64,000 nt of DNA from JALZKA01 sp963725035 (lineage in GTDB: Bacteria > Actinomycetota > Thermoleophilia > Solirubrobacterales > 70-9). Both the position numbers and the translations under genes were made by a program. The stretch lies in NCBI GenBank assembly GCA_963725035.1, contig CAVRWX010000008.1, positions 35,785 to 99,784 on the forward strand, written 5' to 3'. The notes under the pieces were generated by a model. The model was not told the origin of the DNA. It saw only the letters and a list, made by a program, of their open reading frames with translations, and ran no database searches. This document shows positions 1 through 7,896 of the stretch, one piece after another. How positions within the stretch are numbered: position 1 is the first letter of the stretch; each line of letters starts with the position of its first letter.

Positions 1-2
1 AA

Positions 3-69
3 GGCGGCATCGAAGCCGTGGCACCCTGGCTGGCGGACGAGCTCCAGGCCTCGCTCCTCGTCGGCTAGG
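3..69 (+). CDS. C-terminal end of an unidentified protein (partial)
   Basis: An open frame enters from the left edge and ends at a TAG at 67-69. Only about 21 residues are visible, ending in LADELQASLLVG. This is too little to assign a family. It converges on fbiC, with a tandem palindromic repeat in the 33-base gap. Confidence 0.45.
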
Positions 70-74
70 CGCCC

Positions 75-99
75 GGTGCCAGGCACGGTGCCAGGCACC
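75..99. repeat. Tandem GGTGCCAGGCAC palindromic repeat
   Basis: Two abutting copies of GGTGCCAGGCAC(C), each nearly self-complementary around a central A, lie between the stop codons of the partial left-edge gene and fbiC. The same unit recurs at 4766-4790 and 15060-15121. It could form a hairpin acting as a bidirectional terminator, or be a REP-like dispersed element. Confidence 0.75.
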
Positions 100-102
100 G
101 GG

Positions 103-2325
103 CTAGGCGCTCAGTGCGGCCGGCTCGGGCGGGTACGTCTCGATGATCTCGTAGAGCGTCGTGCGCTGCGCGGGCGTGCGGCCGGCGGCTCGGGCGGCGC
201 CGATCAGGTCGTCCGGGTCCAGGCGGTCGCCGTGCTGTGAGCCGGCCATGCGGGAGATCGACTCCTCCATGAGGGTGCCGCCCAGGTCGTTCACGCCCCA
301 GCGGAGGCTCTCGGTCGCGGCGTCGAGGCCCATCTTCACCCAACTGGCCTGGAGGTTCTTGACGCTCCGGCCGAGTGCCAGGCGGAAGGCGGCGGTGTGC
401 TTCAGGTTCTCCTCTCGCGAGATCTCCTCGATCCCGTGCGTGCGGCCGAGCATCGTGTGGAAGGGGATGAACGACAGCGGCACGAACTCCGTGATGCCGC
501 CCGTCCGCTCCTGAAGCTCGCGGATAACCCGCATGTGGCGGGCGAGCTCCCACGGCTCCTCGATGTGGCCGAACATGACGGTCGAGGTCGAGCGCAGGCC
601 GGCGCGGTGCGACGCCTCGATGATCTCGACCCAGCGAGCGACGGGCAGCTTGTTCGGCGAGATGCGAGCGCGGACCCCGTCGTCCAGGACCTCGGCGGCG
701 GTGCCCGGCGTGGACCCCAGGCCCTGCTCGACGAGATACTCGAAGACCTGGTCGGGCGTACGGCCCGAGCGCTCGCACATGTAGTGGACCTCCATGGGCG
801 AGTAGGCGTGGAGGTGGAGCTGGGGAGCCGCTTCCTTGGCGAGCGAGAGCCACCGGCCGTAGTCGGCGAGCTCGTAGTCGGGGTGGATGCCGCCCTGCAT
901 GCAGATCTCGGTTGCTCCGAAGTCGACCGCTTCGGCAATGCGGCGCTGGAACTCGTCCTCGGTCACCTCGTAGGCGTCCGGCGAGCGGCGGCCCTGGCCG
1001 AAGCCGCAGAACGCGCAGCCGACGACGCAGACGTTCGTGAAGTTGATGTTCCGGTTGACGACGAACGTCGCCGTGTCTCCGGCCAGCTCGGCGCGCAGCG
1101 CGTCGGCGGCGACGCGCATGTCCTCGATCACTTCGGGGCGGCGCTCCGCGAAGAGCGCGGTCAGCTCGGCCTCGGTCAGGGGGTCGTCGGCGAGCGCACG
1201 CTCGATCGCGGCGGGCGCCAGATCTGGATCGATCTCTCGCTCCTCACGCCGACCGGATCCGCGGCGCGGGATGAAGCTCCAGTACTTGAGCTTCACCACG
1301 TCGAGCACTCCCTGGTCCATCCACTCCGGCTCCAGGTACTGCGGGTACACGCAGAGCCGCTCGGTCAGCGCGTAGCCCTGTGGCGCGAGGCGCTTCCTCA
1401 CCTCGTGCGGGCTCGGGAACGCGTGCTCGGGCGAGATGTGATCGCCGTTCGCCGAGAGGCCGCCGAGGTCCGTCGCGCCGGCCTCGACCAGCTCGTCCCA
1501 CCAGTCCGCGAGGTTCGGCGGGATCTGGATGCCGACATCCGGCATGAGCCGCCGGCACTCAGCTACAAGCCGCTTCATATCGTCGACGGTGATCGGCGAC
1601 GCCCACTCCGGCATGGGCGGCTCCTCGCCCGGCTCCGCCACGCCGTTCGTCCAGCGGCGCTTCGCGGCCTCGTCGGCGATGTCGGCGACCTCCAGGCCGT
1701 AGTAACGCGGGTGCGGAACGTAGTTCTGGAGGATCACCTCCTGGATGTGGCCGTGACGGTCGTGCGAGGCGGCGAGCGCCTCGAGCGAGGCGACCCGCTC
1801 CTCCTCGGTCTCGCCGATGCCGACGAGGATGCCGGAGGTGAACGGGATGCGGAGCTCACCCGCCGCGTCGATCGTCTCCATGCGGACGGCGGGATGCTTC
1901 GTCGGCGAGCCGGCGTGGACCGACTCCATCAGGCGCTCGGAGATCGATTCGAGCATCAGGCCCTGCGATGCCGTCACCTCGCGAAGGCGCGCCAGGTCCT
2001 CTCGAGACAGGGCGCCGAGGTTCGTGTGCGGCAGGAGTCCGCGCTCGAGCGCTCGCTCGCACGCCCACGCCACGTAGGAGACGAAATCCTCGTGGCCGTA
2101 CGAGCGCAGGCGCACCGCGACCTCGGCGTTCACCTCGGGCCGCTCGCCCGTCAGGACGAGGAGCTCCTTCGCGTTCCTTCGCAGCGCCTCGTCGAGCTTT
2201 GCCTCGACTTCGTCGGGCGCGTACAGGTGCGCCTTGCGGGTCGCGAACGAGCAGTACTTGCAGACGCACCTGCACGTGCGCGAGAGCGACAGCGTGTAGT
2301 TACGCGAAAATGTGACCCGGCGCAC
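103..2325 (-). CDS. fbiC: FO synthase, fused CofG/CofH (FbiC)
   Basis: This 740-residue protein makes 7,8-didemethyl-8-hydroxy-5-deazariboflavin (FO), the chromophore of coenzyme F420, from a riboflavin-pathway intermediate and tyrosine. Two radical SAM halves are visible. The N-terminal CofG half has a CxxxCxxC cluster motif at residues 18-25 (C18, C22, C25). The CofH half starts around residue 410 with a second motif, CVVGCAFC. The one-polypeptide fusion is typical of actinobacteria; archaea usually have two proteins. The start is a GTG at 2323-2325, giving MRRVTFSRN, which places the first cluster at the expected distance. A likely user of F420 is the LLM oxidoreductase at 21319. Confidence 0.95.
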   Translation of the reverse strand: MRRVTFSRNYTLSLSRTCRCVCKYCSFATRKAHLYAPDEVEAKLDEALRRNAKELLVLTGERPEVNAEVAVRLRSYGHEDFVSYVAWACERALERGLLPHTNLGALSREDLARLREVTASQGLMLESISERLMESVHAGSPTKHPAVRMETIDAAGELRIPFTSGILVGIGETEEERVASLEALAASHDRHGHIQEVILQNYVPHPRYYGLEVADIADEAAKRRWTNGVAEPGEEPPMPEWASPITVDDMKRLVAECRRLMPDVGIQIPPNLADWWDELVEAGATDLGGLSANGDHISPEHAFPSPHEVRKRLAPQGYALTERLCVYPQYLEPEWMDQGVLDVVKLKYWSFIPRRGSGRREEREIDPDLAPAAIERALADDPLTEAELTALFAERRPEVIEDMRVAADALRAELAGDTATFVVNRNINFTNVCVVGCAFCGFGQGRRSPDAYEVTEDEFQRRIAEAVDFGATEICMQGGIHPDYELADYGRWLSLAKEAAPQLHLHAYSPMEVHYMCERSGRTPDQVFEYLVEQGLGSTPGTAAEVLDDGVRARISPNKLPVARWVEIIEASHRAGLRSTSTVMFGHIEEPWELARHMRVIRELQERTGGITEFVPLSFIPFHTMLGRTHGIEEISREENLKHTAAFRLALGRSVKNLQASWVKMGLDAATESLRWGVNDLGGTLMEESISRMAGSQHGDRLDPDDLIGAARAAGRTPAQRTTLYEIIETYPPEPAALSA

Positions 2326-2349
2326 GGGCCTCAGGCTAGACGCCCAGCG

Positions 2350-3138
2350 CTACTTCTTGTTCTGAGAGCGCGTTTCGGCGTCTTTTGTGGCCTGGCCCAC
2401 CGCACGTGCGTCCGTTGTGGGCGGCTCGGGACCCTCCGAGAACTGCGGACCGGAGATCACGAACTTGTAGACCGCCGTTGCCAGAAGCGCGCCGACGATC
2501 GGGCCCAGGACGTACGGGAAGAGGTCCGACGCCTCGAGGGTGTCGCCGATCAGGGCGGGGCCGAACCAACGGGCCGGGTTGAACGAACCGCCCGTCAGGG
2601 GGCCGAAGATCATCACCAGGAAGCCCAGCGTGGAACCAATCACGAGCGGTGCCCACTCCTGGCGGGCGCGCGGGTTCAGCGCGACGGAGCAGATCACGAG
2701 GACCAAGACGAAGGTTCCGATCGCCTCGATGACGAAGCCGGCGAAGTCTCCACTCAGGGCCGGGGAGATCTGAGCGCTTCCGTACCCGCTCAGGCTGCCC
2801 TCGTCCTCGATCAGAGCCTTGACGGTGAGCGCGCCGAGCACGGCGCCCGAGAGCTGGGCGAGGATGAAGACGACCGCATCGACGACGTCGATCCGCTTCT
2901 GGATCGCCGCCGAGATCGTGACCGCGGGATTGAAGTGGCCGCCTGACACCGCCCCGAAGGTCATGATCAGCGCGAAGAGTGCGAAGGCGTGCACGAGGCC
3001 GATGACGGCGAAGTCAGAGCCGGTACCCGACGCAGGATCGGTCTGAGCGAACAGCGAGACGACGAAGCCGATAACCATGACCAGGAACAGCGTCCCGAGC
3101 AGCTCGGAGATGTATGCGGCAAGACCTCGGTCCTTCAC
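2350..3138 (-). CDS. Aquaporin, MIP family channel
   Basis: This 262-residue integral membrane channel is expected to pass water or small neutral solutes. Both half-helix NPA signatures are present: GGHFNPAVT near residue 69 and GGSFNPARWFGPAL near residue 187, the second with the conserved Arg after NPA. Six hydrophobic segments and the two-fold internal repeat fit the family, and the length is normal. The start is a GTG at 3136-3138 behind a strong AGGAGG about 12 bases upstream. The charged C-terminal tail after the last helix is typical. Whether it prefers water or glycerol cannot be judged without an alignment of the selectivity filter. Confidence 0.93.
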   Translation of the reverse strand: MKDRGLAAYISELLGTLFLVMVIGFVVSLFAQTDPASGTGSDFAVIGLVHAFALFALIMTFGAVSGGHFNPAVTISAAIQKRIDVVDAVVFILAQLSGAVLGALTVKALIEDEGSLSGYGSAQISPALSGDFAGFVIEAIGTFVLVLVICSVALNPRARQEWAPLVIGSTLGFLVMIFGPLTGGSFNPARWFGPALIGDTLEASDLFPYVLGPIVGALLATAVYKFVISGPQFSEGPEPPTTDARAVGQATKDAETRSQNKK

Positions 3139-3385
3139 TGCTTCTCGTACCTCCTGCGTTGGAAAAAGTTTGATGGCGCCTCTCTCTTTGGCGCCTGCAC
3201 CCAGGGGTGCGGGGCGCGAGTCTAGAGAACGGCAGCCTGAATGACGCCGCTACGCACTCAGAATCGCGGGATCAGCGCTTCTGGCGGCGCGCCGGCTCGT
3301 ACCCCTCGGGCACGAACCGTTCGCGGGCCGGCGCACCAGCGGAAGGGTCAGTCCACGCTTGGGTCGCTCCCTAGGCTCAGCCGAT

Positions 3386-4318
3386 ATGAGACGGGTCGTC
3401 GCGCTGCTGGCGGCCGTTCTCCTCATCCCCGGATGCGGCGAGGACGGTGCTGAACCGGGCGCCTCACGCGAGGCGACCCTCGTGCTCGACTTCACGCCGA
3501 ACGCGGTGCACTCCGGCCTGTATTCGGCGCTGGAGCGAGGATGGTTCGCCGAAGAGGGTCTCGAGCTCGCGATCCAACCGCCCGGCGACTCGACAGATGC
3601 GCCGAAGCTCCTCGCCGCGGGTCGAACCGACTTCGCAGTCATGGACATCAACGACCTGGGCGCGGCGGCCGAGCGAGGGTTCGAGCTGGCCCCCATCGGT
3701 GCTCTGGTCCAGGTCCCGCTCGCCTCGGTGATCGCGGCCGACAGCGCAGAGGTGAAGCGGCCCCGGGATCTCGAGAACGGCGAGGTGGGCGTGACCGGCC
3801 TTCCCTCCGACGACGCCGTCCTGGACGCGATCGTCGAGGCCGACGGTGGCGATCCGGCGACCATCAAGCGCACAGTGATCGGATTCGACGCGATTGCGGC
3901 TTTGTCCGCCGGCCGAGTCGATGCTGCGACCGCGTTCTGGAATGCGGAGGGCGTCGCGCTGACGGAGCTCGGCGTTCCGACCCGCGAGTTCCGAGTCGGC
4001 GACTTCGCCGCGGAGCCGTTTCCGGAGCTTGTGGTGGTGACGACCGAGGAGCTCGCGGAGGCGGAGCCGGACGTCGTGGAAGCGATGCAGGCTGGGCTGG
4101 AGCGTGGGTATGAGCTCGCGGTCGACGAACCGGATGCGGCGCTAGAGGAGTTCCTCGGTGCGGTGGATGGGCTCGAACGAGGCACCCAGGGGGAACAGAT
4201 GCTGGCGCTCTCCGAAGCCGACGCGTTCTCCGCGGGCGTCACGCCCGGAGCGCTCGAGCCCGAGCGGTATGCGAACTGGGAGCGCTTCGCCCGCTCGAAC
4301 GGCATCGCGGTGCCTTAA
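3386..4318 (+). CDS. NMT1/THI5-like ABC substrate-binding lipoprotein
   Basis: This is a secreted lipoprotein of about 310 residues. I chose the ATG at 3386 because it gives a short signal peptide, MRRVVALLAAVLLIPGCGED, with a lipobox ending in Cys. The mature part opens with LVLDFTPNAVHSGLYSALERG, split by key positions: LDFTPNAVHSG is the hallmark of the THI5/NMT1 group, which binds pyrimidine precursors of thiamine or similar small organics. A second family block (TDFAVMDINDLG) follows. No ABC permease or ATPase gene is adjacent, so it is an orphan receptor here. The ligand is not proven. Confidence 0.85.
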   Translation: MRRVVALLAAVLLIPGCGEDGAEPGASREATLVLDFTPNAVHSGLYSALERGWFAEEGLELAIQPPGDSTDAPKLLAAGRTDFAVMDINDLGAAAERGFELAPIGALVQVPLASVIAADSAEVKRPRDLENGEVGVTGLPSDDAVLDAIVEADGGDPATIKRTVIGFDAIAALSAGRVDAATAFWNAEGVALTELGVPTREFRVGDFAAEPFPELVVVTTEELAEAEPDVVEAMQAGLERGYELAVDEPDAALEEFLGAVDGLERGTQGEQMLALSEADAFSAGVTPGALEPERYANWERFARSNGIAVP

Positions 4319-4325
4319 TCAATCG

Positions 4326-4688
4326 CTAGAGCCGGCGGCTGCGGCGGAACTGCTGGCGGACGGATTCCGGGCGGCCCCACATCTGCTGGACCTCGGCTCG
4401 GCCCTCGCGGAAGTCGCGGAGGACCATCTCGCCCTCGATCCCCTCGCCATCGAGGAGCTCAAGCGTTCCCTTCACCGTCTGCGCCGCCGCCGCGTGGCCG
4501 AACTTGTTCGCGACGAGGATGCGCCAGTGCCAGTCGGCCTTCGAGTACGGCTGCGCGTTTACCTGGGTGAGGATCACCGCGGCGTCGATGTAGCGCGACT
4601 CGTCGGGCAGCCGGAAGTCGAGCGTGAGGTCCGTCCAGTCGTCGGGAAGCGAGTCGAGGATCTCCTGGAAGCTCTCGGCGAGGGCCAT
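4326..4688 (-). CDS. Conserved hypothetical protein, 120 aa
   Basis: A small soluble protein with no signal peptide or membrane segment. It is rich in acidic and aromatic residues, with a central NAQPYSKADWHWRILVANKFG stretch (position about 44-64) and a very basic C-terminus (RRSRRL). I do not recognise a characterised family. It starts with ATG at 4688 and its stop lies just past the convergent substrate-binding protein gene. Codon use and composition match neighbours, so I think it is a real gene. Confidence 0.7.
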   Translation of the reverse strand: MALAESFQEILDSLPDDWTDLTLDFRLPDESRYIDAAVILTQVNAQPYSKADWHWRILVANKFGHAAAAQTVKGTLELLDGEGIEGEMVLRDFREGRAEVQQMWGRPESVRQQFRRSRRL

Positions 4689-4702
4689 GCAAGGAATCTA
4701 AT

Positions 4703-4722
4703 GCGTCGCCGAACGGCGACGC
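4703..4722 (-). terminator. Perfect hairpin upstream of the 120-aa gene
   Basis: An 8-bp perfect inverted repeat (GCGTCGCC / GGCGACGC) with a GAAC loop lies between the dtxR end and the start of the gene at 4688. Read on the minus strand it is followed by only a weak T-rich stretch. It may end the metal operon transcript or be a leader structure for the downstream gene. Confidence 0.45.
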
Positions 4723-4765
4723 AAGAAGCAGGTGCGTGAATGTGATTGCTCTACCGCCGGCACTC

Positions 4766-4790
4766 GGTGCCAGGCACCGTGCCTGGCACC
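4766..4790. repeat. 25-bp perfect palindrome of the GGTGCCAGGCACC family
   Basis: Two oppositely oriented 12-bp arms (GGTGCCAGGCAC and GTGCCTGGCACC) flank a single central C. The element touches the stop codon of dtxR at 4790. It is related to the repeats at 75-99 and 15060-15121. Confidence 0.8.
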
Positions 4791-5482
4791 TAGGCGGTGA
4801 CGACGCGGATCGCGCCCGCGAGGCGCTCGCCCAGGATGTGCTCGGCTCCGCCGACGGTCACGTGGAGCGGCCCCTCGAACGGGTCTCGGCTCACGACCTC
4901 GAGCTCGGAGCCCGGCCTGATCCCGCGCTCGTCGAGGTAGCGGAGCATCTCCGGGTCCGAGTCGGAGACGCGCGCGAACGATGCGACGGCGCCCGGCTCG
5001 AGCTCCGTCAGGCGCACCGTGTCATCGTCGGCCAAGTCCAGCTGAGCGTTCGGGATCGGATCGCCGTGCGGATCGCGATCGGGATCGCCGAGCGCGTTCG
5101 CGATCCGCTCCTCGAGCTCCTCGGAGATGTAGTGCTCGAGCACCTCGGCCTCGTCGTGGACGCGGTCCCAAGGCATCCCGAGCACTTCCGCCAGGTACGA
5201 CTCCAGCAGGCGGTGATGACGGATCACCTCGAGCGCAACCTTCTCTCCCCGGTCGGTGAGGAGGGCGCCGCGATAGGGCTCGTGGCGCACCAGGCCCATC
5301 TCGTCCATGCGCTTCAGCATCGAGGTGACAGACCCGGCCGACACGCCGAGCCGCTCGGCGAGCGCCGACGTCGACACCGGGCCTTCGCAACGCTGCGCGA
5401 GCGCGTGGAGCGCCTTCGCGTAGTCCTCGACTGCCTCGGTGTTGAGAGCATGGGGCTCGCGTCTGAAGCCGGAGTGCGCCAT
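4790..5482 (-). CDS. DtxR/MntR-family metal-dependent repressor
   Basis: This 230-residue regulator senses Fe2+ or Mn2+ and represses metal-uptake genes. An N-terminal winged helix (ALAQRCEGPVSTSALAERLG, then SVTSMLKRMDEMGLV) occupies about residues 25-75. The dimerisation and metal-binding region with the conserved HHRLLESYL block follows, and then a C-terminal SH3/FeoA-like domain from about residue 150. It is the last gene of a minus-strand operon with the multicopper oxidase and ZIP transporter, starting 3 bases after the ZIP stop. This suggests it controls its own operon through a site near 7788-7811. Fe versus Mn specificity is undetermined. Confidence 0.9.
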   Translation of the reverse strand: MAHSGFRREPHALNTEAVEDYAKALHALAQRCEGPVSTSALAERLGVSAGSVTSMLKRMDEMGLVRHEPYRGALLTDRGEKVALEVIRHHRLLESYLAEVLGMPWDRVHDEAEVLEHYISEELEERIANALGDPDRDPHGDPIPNAQLDLADDDTVRLTELEPGAVASFARVSDSDPEMLRYLDERGIRPGSELEVVSRDPFEGPLHVTVGGAEHILGERLAGAIRVVTA

Positions 5483-5485
5483 GGC

Positions 5486-6655
5486 TCAGACGCTCACCAG
5501 CAGGCTCGTGAGATAGAAGGCGATGGCGCCCGCCGCGATGGCAGAGGCGGTCACGGCGTCCAGCGCGCGACCGCCGGCGTCGCGCATCGAAGGCACGATC
5601 TGGACGATCACCTGGATCACGGCGCCGACTCCGATGCCCAAGAGGAAGGCCGACAGTTCGGCGTTCGTGACCGACGCGCCGATCACTGCGCCCAGGATCG
5701 CCGGGGCGCCGGCGATGATGCCGAGCAGCGCGAGGCGGCTGATCGACGGCCGCTCCTGATCGCGCACCAGCGGCGCGACGATCGCGAAGCCCTCGGTGGT
5801 GTTGTGGATTGCGAAGCCGACCACCAGCGCCGCACCGAGTGCAAGCTCCGAGATCGCATAGGCGGAGCCGATCGCAAGGCCCTCCCCCATGTTGTGGAGG
5901 CCGATCCCGATCGCGATCATCAGCGCGAGCCGCGCTCCGGACCCCGATTCGCCCTCGCGCTTGGAGGAGAGATATCGATCGACAGCGGTCAGGGCCATGA
6001 AGGCGAGGCCTGCGCCGAGCAACACCAGCTCGGTACCGCCGAAGGCGCCACCAGACTCGCCGGCGATCTCGAACCCTTCCAGGCTCGCGTCGACGGCGAG
6101 GAAGGCGAGGAGGCCGACCGTCACCGCCATGACGGCTCGGATCCAGGTCGGCCGGAACCGTCTCATCGCCGGCAAGAGCAGCATTCCGAGCGCCACGGGT
6201 ATGACGCCTACGTAGAGGCCCAGGAGCGCCATCAGCGCGAACAGGTCGCCGTCGGTTTCAGGCGTCTCGACGGCCGCGGCGATCTCGTGATCGATCACGA
6301 GCCCGGTCGAGGTGAGCATCGAAACCAGATACGGCTGGCCGTCTTGCCAGGGGAAGTCGATCGTGATCGTCTCGGACTCGAGCCTGCCGATGGGCTCCTC
6401 GGCACCTTGGAAGTCGACGTAGGCGTCAGCGACGAACACCTGGGCGAGCTGAACCTCGTCCGGCCCGGTGTTCCGAAGCGTCAACTCGATCTTGTTCGGC
6501 TCGAGCTTCGTTTTCTCGACCGCGAGTTCCTCGATCGGCGGCCCCGCGCGGTCGGGCAGGGTGTCGTCGCCGATGATCGCGATCGTGACGAGCACGACGG
6601 CGATCAGGGCGAAGACGCCGCCCGCGAGCGCCCAGAGTGGAACGCGCTGGGTCAT
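5486..6655 (-). CDS. ZIP-family divalent metal transporter
   Basis: A membrane transporter of about 389 residues. The ATG at 6655 is preferred over an upstream start because it overlaps the oxidase stop codon (ATGA). After a first membrane anchor there is an extracytoplasmic beta-rich stretch of about 150 residues, unusual for ZIPs. The canonical ZIP core follows, with the metal-binding helices GIGLHNMGEGLAIG and FAIHNTTEGFAIV, both carrying the HN..EG motif. ZIP proteins import Zn, Fe or Mn, though some GufA-like members have broad specificity. The operon partners (copper oxidase, DtxR regulator) favour iron or manganese. Confidence 0.88.
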   Translation of the reverse strand: MTQRVPLWALAGGVFALIAVVLVTIAIIGDDTLPDRAGPPIEELAVEKTKLEPNKIELTLRNTGPDEVQLAQVFVADAYVDFQGAEEPIGRLESETITIDFPWQDGQPYLVSMLTSTGLVIDHEIAAAVETPETDGDLFALMALLGLYVGVIPVALGMLLLPAMRRFRPTWIRAVMAVTVGLLAFLAVDASLEGFEIAGESGGAFGGTELVLLGAGLAFMALTAVDRYLSSKREGESGSGARLALMIAIGIGLHNMGEGLAIGSAYAISELALGAALVVGFAIHNTTEGFAIVAPLVRDQERPSISRLALLGIIAGAPAILGAVIGASVTNAELSAFLLGIGVGAVIQVIVQIVPSMRDAGGRALDAVTASAIAAGAIAFYLTSLLVSV

Positions 6656-7788
6656 TCCTGAACCTCGAAGAACCCCATCCAACCGAGGTCGGCGAACTCG
6701 GTCTTGTGGGCGTGGAACATGAATTCGCCGGGATGGGGGAACTTCAGCTCAGCGATGCCGCGCTGGCCCTGGCCCTGGATGACGGTGTCGGTGAACTCGG
6801 TCGGGGTGAGCGAGGTGCCCGTCGGGAAGTAGTTGAAGAAGTTCCCGTGGATGTGGAACGAGTTGATCGGGTCGTACTCGAGGATGTTCACGAGGTAGAT
6901 CCGGATCAGCTCGTCGCGCGCGACCTGGATCGGCTCGTTCACGAAGTGGAACGGGATCGCGTTCACGGCGTAGATCTGGTTCCCCTCGGCGTCGAAGGTC
7001 GTGTTCCAGCCGTTCTGGACCATGACCAGCTCGTCAGCCTCTTCGCGCCCCTCCTTTGGGTCGACGACGAACGTGCCGTACATGCCGCGGGCGATGTGCT
7101 CGGCAAGCGGCGAGACGTGACAGTGGTAGAGGTGGAGGCCGAACGGCTCGGCGTCGAACTCATAAACGGTCGAGCCGCCCGGCTCGATGATCCCCGCGCC
7201 CGCGCCGGGCACGCCGTCCATCGCGGACGGATGCAGGCCGTGGAAGTGGACGGTGTGCGGATGGGACGAGGCGTTGATGAAGCGGATGCGAAGCAGGTCG
7301 CCCTCGGTGCAGCGAAGCGTCGGCCCGGGCACCCGGCCGTTGTAGGTCCACGCCGGGAACTTCACCCCGGGCGCAACCTCGATCTCCTTGTCGGCGGCAA
7401 TCAGCTGCCATTCGCGAAGGACACGTCCCGAGGCGAGGCGCGTGGTAACCCCGTAGTCGAAGTCGCGGAGGATCTCCGTGGGGTTGAAGCCGTTCGCCTT
7501 GTGGTCGACGGTCTGCCCGTCCCTGAACGTCGCGCCGGCGGTGCCGAGCCCGTTCAAGTGCGCATGAGTGACCCCGGTCGCCGGGGCCGGCGCGGTCGCG
7601 TGCGCGCCGTGGCCGCTCGCGGCGAGGGCGTCCGGGTGCTGGGAGCCGCCAAGCGCGTCGTGGATGCCCTGGTGCGGCACGACCTCGTGAAGACCGGCGA
7701 TCAACGGTGCGGCGGCGAGGCCGCCGGCAAGCAGCCGACGCCGGCTGACCTTGAGCGCCTGTTTGTCTTCCTCGTTTAGTTCATCCAC
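6652..7788 (-). CDS. Exported two-domain multicopper oxidase
   Basis: A 378-residue copper protein, first gene of the oxidase/ZIP/DtxR operon. A twin-arginine-like signal (SRRRLLAGGLAAAPLIAG, residues 15-32) predicts export. Copper ligand motifs are visible: VHFHG and YHCHVSPLAEHIARGM in the first cupredoxin domain, and FHIHGNFF and MFHAHKTEFADLGWMG in the second. The arrangement fits two-domain laccase or nitrite-reductase-like oxidases. In a metal-uptake operon a ferroxidase or Mn(II) oxidase role is plausible, by analogy with oxidase/permease pairs. That role is inference. The start is a GTG at 7786-7788. Its stop overlaps the ZIP ATG by four bases. Confidence 0.87.
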   Translation of the reverse strand: MDELNEEDKQALKVSRRRLLAGGLAAAPLIAGLHEVVPHQGIHDALGGSQHPDALAASGHGAHATAPAPATGVTHAHLNGLGTAGATFRDGQTVDHKANGFNPTEILRDFDYGVTTRLASGRVLREWQLIAADKEIEVAPGVKFPAWTYNGRVPGPTLRCTEGDLLRIRFINASSHPHTVHFHGLHPSAMDGVPGAGAGIIEPGGSTVYEFDAEPFGLHLYHCHVSPLAEHIARGMYGTFVVDPKEGREEADELVMVQNGWNTTFDAEGNQIYAVNAIPFHFVNEPIQVARDELIRIYLVNILEYDPINSFHIHGNFFNYFPTGTSLTPTEFTDTVIQGQGQRGIAELKFPHPGEFMFHAHKTEFADLGWMGFFEVQE

Positions 7789-7811
7789 AAACCAAAGTTT
7801 GACAGATCAAA
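7788..7811 (-). promoter_or_regulatory. Candidate metal-repressor operator of the oxidase operon
   Basis: Two overlapping palindromes lie at the operon start: CAAACCAAAGTTTG at 7788-7801 (arms CAAAC/GTTTG) and TTTGACAGATCAAA at 7798-7811 (arms TTTGA/TCAAA). The first overlaps the GTG start codon. The position fits a DtxR-type operator encoded by the operon itself, though the sequence does not match the classic DtxR box. Binding is inferred. Confidence 0.45.
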
Positions 7812-7818
7812 ACCTAGC

Positions 7819-7848
7819 GGGGTCAGACCCAAGCTGGGGTCAGACCCC
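7819..7848. repeat. Two GGGGTCAGACCC palindromic repeats
   Basis: Near-palindromic units GGGGTCAGACCC (7819-7830) and GGGGTCAGACCCC (7836-7848) lie six bases apart in the divergent gap between the oxidase operon and ygfZ. They resemble REP-like dispersed palindromes. Confidence 0.7.
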
Positions 7849-7896
7849 ACGCCTGGCGCTGTGCCCCGCACCCTGCGCCCGCCTAGACTCGGACGG

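Noticed and set aside
397..2946. An 849-codon open frame on the plus strand opposite fbiC
   Set aside because: Its protein is Arg/Val/Asp-rich without any domain and mirrors the codons of fbiC and the aquaporin gene. It is a high-GC shadow.
3190..3358. Possible TPP riboswitch before the THI5-like gene, suggested by AGGGGTGCGGGG
   Set aside because: The CTGAGA and ACCTGATC boxes and the closing AGGGA helix of the thi-box are missing.
4736..6661. A 641-codon plus-strand frame opposite dtxR and the ZIP gene
   Set aside because: Composition is His/Arg/Asp-rich antisense sequence, whereas the minus strand has clear conserved families.
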